Shown here piece by piece: positions 62,401 to 64,000 of a stretch of DNA of 64,000 nucleotides (the stretch's first letter is position 1; each line of letters starts with the position of its first letter). The notes below the pieces were generated by a model. The model searched no databases and was not told the origin of the DNA. It saw only the letters and a list, made by a program, of their open reading frames with translations. The stretch comes from Aurantiochytrium sp. KH105. Taxonomy: Eukaryota > Sar > Bigyra > Thraustochytrida > Thraustochytriidae. The stretch is taken from positions 62,001 to 126,000 of the forward strand of contig BGKB01000143.1 of NCBI GenBank assembly GCA_003116975.1, written 5' to 3'. The position numbers were made by a program, and so were the translations under genes.

Positions 62401-63817
62401 TGTTCCACGCGATATTGAGAGCCACGAGGGACTTGTTTTGCGAGAGCATCTTTCCAAGCGTCTCGGCAGTAGCGAGCGTGTGGCCCATCCCAGTGTCGCA
62501 CAGGTGGAGAAAGCGCAGCGTGCACGTTGGTGTGCGGAGCGCACGACAGATTCGCTCGAAGGAATCGCCTTCAAAGCGAACCTTGTTGAGAATGACGACA
62601 CGAAGCGACGCAGACTCGCGCAATAAGGCCCCGAGAGCTTTGGCGGCGCCCCGGGACACGCAGCTATGGCTGAGATCGAGCTTTCGAAGCTTGAGATGCG
62701 CCGTATTTTGCAGGAGCACGGTAATGGCCGAGTCACCGAGACGATTTTCTCGCAGGTCGAGCGTGCGGAGGCCCTGCATATTGCGGAGACCTTGCGCCAT
62801 GGCGCCCGCATGCGCATCGCCAATACCAAAGTGGCTTAAATTCAGAGCCCGGGGCTCGGTCTCGGAGAGGCCAAGCGGCTCGGGTAGAAGGCGTTGTTTT
62901 TGACAGTACTCGGCATACATTGTTCGTGGAGAGTCTGCCTTGCGGTCGACGCCCTGGAATCGCTCGTAAAGAATCTGCTTTAGTTGCTGCTTTTGCGGAA
63001 GGACAGCAATGACTCGTTGTCCAGGATTTTGTGGTGTGAGATCCAAGCGCTTGTGCGCTCGTCGGGGTGGACTGAGGGAGGTTTTTGGGCGTACAGTTTG
63101 CCGCCTGCCCGGTGAGGAGAAAAGGTCTTTTTCTTCTTTTGTTTGTTTTTCTTCTTCATCGCCGCTCGAACAGCTATCAGGATCTCTTTCGAAGCAATCA
63201 CCATTTCGCGAGTTCGGTGTGTTGGCTTGGGGCTCGTCGGTGCTGTTTTGCCTTGGCATATCTCCGTGCGAGGTCGCTGGTCGCTGCAAGAATTGTACGG
63301 GAGGGAACTGCGCGGGAGGATCCCATATTCGAGGTCCTCGATGTCCTGAGAAACAGATGCCTTGAAGGTCGGAGACATCGAAGAGACCATCAAGAGTGCT
63401 GGCTTCCACAGTGTCTCCGGATGTATTGAGGTCTTGGGAACCTGTCTGCGCCGCAAAGTTTCGCGCTGTTCGCGCGCGCGACGTGAGGAGGCGACGCAAC
63501 CGCGCATTTCTGCGTTTGGCTTCCTGGTCTTTTCTTGATGGCGGGCCTTCGATGGATTTGAGGCGCTTTTGGAGCTGTTTATAGGTGGTGTAGCGACCAT
63601 GTCGTAGTGCCACGCGCGCAAGTTTCTGAAGATTGACCTCGATGTCGCCTTCTTTTGCGGCGCCGACCCAGTGGTGTTGATTACTATCACTTGTGTCTGT
63701 TTGCGCAGGGTCTGCAAGCTCTTGTCTTCGCCGCACGAGGCTGGCCGAGGATTGCACGTGGGGCCAGCCTGCGCTTTCACTCAGCGCAAGCGCCTGCATC
63801 TTCCCCACCTCGGCCAT
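59444..63817 (-). CDS. Leucine-rich repeat protein with C-terminal EF-hand-like region
   Basis: This encodes 1457 residues from ATG 63817; a further 9 codons upstream begin only at TTG. About residues 320-570 hold ribonuclease-inhibitor-type leucine-rich repeats (LRTLDLRENRLGDSAITVLL, LVALNIAWNNISGAGAEALA, LSHLDLSYNHITADQCKELA). Near 750 is a CEHCWICARW segment. Around 815-870 a beta-rich module (MFLSIDGFRRPRKLAYVDGD, then LPPGRCEFFFTVDGE) recalls carbohydrate-binding-like domains. Residues 980-1290 are helical with EF-hand-like spacing (FFEFCQMCLIVDDKLDQKDL, YEFVEIVGRIAI, FLEFLEALARLAF). The tail is acidic and Ser-rich. Similar LRR plus helical-tail proteins occur in flagellated protists, so a cytoskeletal or ciliary scaffold is possible, but that is inference. 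Confidence 0.85.
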   Translation of the reverse strand: MAEVGKMQALALSESAGWPHVQSSASLVRRRQELADPAQTDTSDSNQHHWVGAAKEGDIEVNLQKLARVALRHGRYTTYKQLQKRLKSIEGPPSRKDQEAKRRNARLRRLLTSRARTARNFAAQTGSQDLNTSGDTVEASTLDGLFDVSDLQGICFSGHRGPRIWDPPAQFPPVQFLQRPATSHGDMPRQNSTDEPQANTPNSRNGDCFERDPDSCSSGDEEEKQTKEEKDLFSSPGRRQTVRPKTSLSPPRRAHKRLDLTPQNPGQRVIAVLPQKQQLKQILYERFQGVDRKADSPRTMYAEYCQKQRLLPEPLGLSETEPRALNLSHFGIGDAHAGAMAQGLRNMQGLRTLDLRENRLGDSAITVLLQNTAHLKLRKLDLSHSCVSRGAAKALGALLRESASLRVVILNKVRFEGDSFERICRALRTPTCTLRFLHLCDTGMGHTLATAETLGKMLSQNKSLVALNIAWNNISGAGAEALAQGIRANRTLHTLDARWNMLGTAATALGAALAKNRVLSHLDLSYNHITADQCKELAQGLNLNHSLLGLHMAGNAYKVSPAGFLIPRKYAVLDSTNAHKALVGQTMDTICNAELRHDPKAGLKRRAALQREKAAKEAEDRAYNKAHDPFATDSGPRRRGRLAIHGGQQQPPGVSPFGEDAQTAHERLAAATSAVTSHETTASKTATNDPVNEHQHGSSSGRVISFRSAIVAVTTRNRNKRHLPNLLDVVRLKREQDKKKKTPHLENSEPECEHCWICARWREVRVDFVDFAAAEEAAMASAAEELRRQEEREEIRRQMENNPFKQRVVAQKTAPKPKTTFKPRHIEMFLSIDGFRRPRKLAYVDGDFKYEAHVMLPPGRCEFFFTVDGEMNRVLASNMHAAEASPEARHAFELLIKRKQESQDGDTIPLPWRLKDKNQQPHKQRYSPDGPLRLHSFAILERLEKTLPDTIRAIPRRQNARAIPRRRLSFLQEDGVFAALGKESTEDTVKAFKADCSHAKFQRVVKDKDERNNMLSALQENYSILRVVYQLFCANHTGLSVTSVSWHSFFEFCQMCLIVDDKLDQKDLENMFVAVNVNDASRDQGVDMTGRKLNPDRDLCRYEFVEIVGRIAIKKFFQRGLVDSPADAVRRLVETHFLPYLDIEAPQVFRERFMFNQPVDLIFQHFLPVMQRLFRRAADSHLNRKSKRMTFMAWRNLITKSGIFSNAACTERESRIAYRLSMKYVEDEMKSDKHLSIGFLEFLEALARLAFLSDQASLAHLVKRFSQIFDAQSRLEESFKKTNDNTDAAATKGQARTVSPAEKDANKKANNTETKPLPSPKKVRDESTKTALSTLSEPQSPRSVLRQSTLSEGELEALLREDPDAEDSSLDSSSEDDNEEDENGRGAGCGQGKDFGVVHLNPTSGFPLKLSLLLRILIWHPIIYDRANLKAITSEKRHQELLSRKGSLRITASSHLH

Positions 63818-64000
63818 CCTCGTTTCACGATGCAATGCTATCAATCAATCTGTTCCGACCGGTCGAGGCGAGGTTTGCCCGCGGCGGCTCTTCTCGCCAG
63901 CCAGACACTCCGGCCGCGGGACCTCGCGTGCGGCGCGCCCTCTGCGAGCCTCCAAGAGAGACCTTCTGCTGCTTCGTCTCGTCGCGTCGCAGTAACTCCG
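63818..64000. other. Upstream flank of the LRR gene
   Basis: GC-rich, includes TCAATCAATC just upstream of the start. No further gene is visible to the window edge. Confidence 0.4.

Noticed and set aside
61204-62829. 541-residue frame within the LRR gene
   Set aside because: Same strand but out of frame with the LRR pattern. It is a shadow made of Ser/Arg/Pro-rich sequence without repeats.

Overview
This is nuclear DNA from a protist, most likely a stramenopile of the thraustochytrid/labyrinthulid type. That placement is an inference, based on very large intronless reading frames (18 kb and 11 kb), a few short GT-AG introns with CTAAC/CTGAC branch sites, a eukaryotic cytochrome c with strongly GC-biased codons, and a gene set (SLC12 transporter, Rab escort protein, HECT ligase, Mediator 11, MOT1) found in eukaryotes. 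I saw no rRNA, tRNA, CRISPR array, transposon or viral gene.

Layout. 1-7.7 kb: a gene running off the left edge, a mitochondrial-type protein ending in a primase-like zinc ribbon, an SLC12 cation-chloride cotransporter and a hypothetical gene, all on the minus strand. 8.6-17 kb: Rab escort protein (minus), an unplaced plus-strand gene, a small membrane protein, a two-exon cytochrome c and an EF-hand protein (minus). 17.5-36.4 kb: a small acidic protein, then a giant HECT E3 ubiquitin ligase of about 6000 residues. Its apparent break at 31.9-32.1 kb is an assembly artefact: a 183-bp exact duplication around a single N. 37.2-48.1 kb: a 3623-residue single-pass surface protein with about 13 Ig-like domains, PKD/REJ-like, thrombospondin-1 and EGF-like modules outside and two PH domains inside.

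48.6-56 kb: a two-exon Spec3/Stum-like membrane protein, a hypothetical gene, a MOT1-type molybdate transporter diverging from a two-exon Dullard/CTDNEP1-like phosphatase, and an ACMSD-family metal-dependent hydrolase whose substrate-binding residues are replaced. 57.6-63.8 kb: a Mediator 11-like protein, a small EF-hand-fold protein and a long LRR protein on the minus strand.

The genes do not form one pathway. The most unusual elements are the animal-like Ig/TSP1/EGF/PH receptor, the giant ligase beside it, the altered ACMSD paralogue and the Spec3/Stum homologue. Intergenic DNA is rich in microsatellites (CGCA, GATT/GATC, CCTT, GAGAT, TGAC, CAGA, GAT) and one 15-bp tandem repeat.
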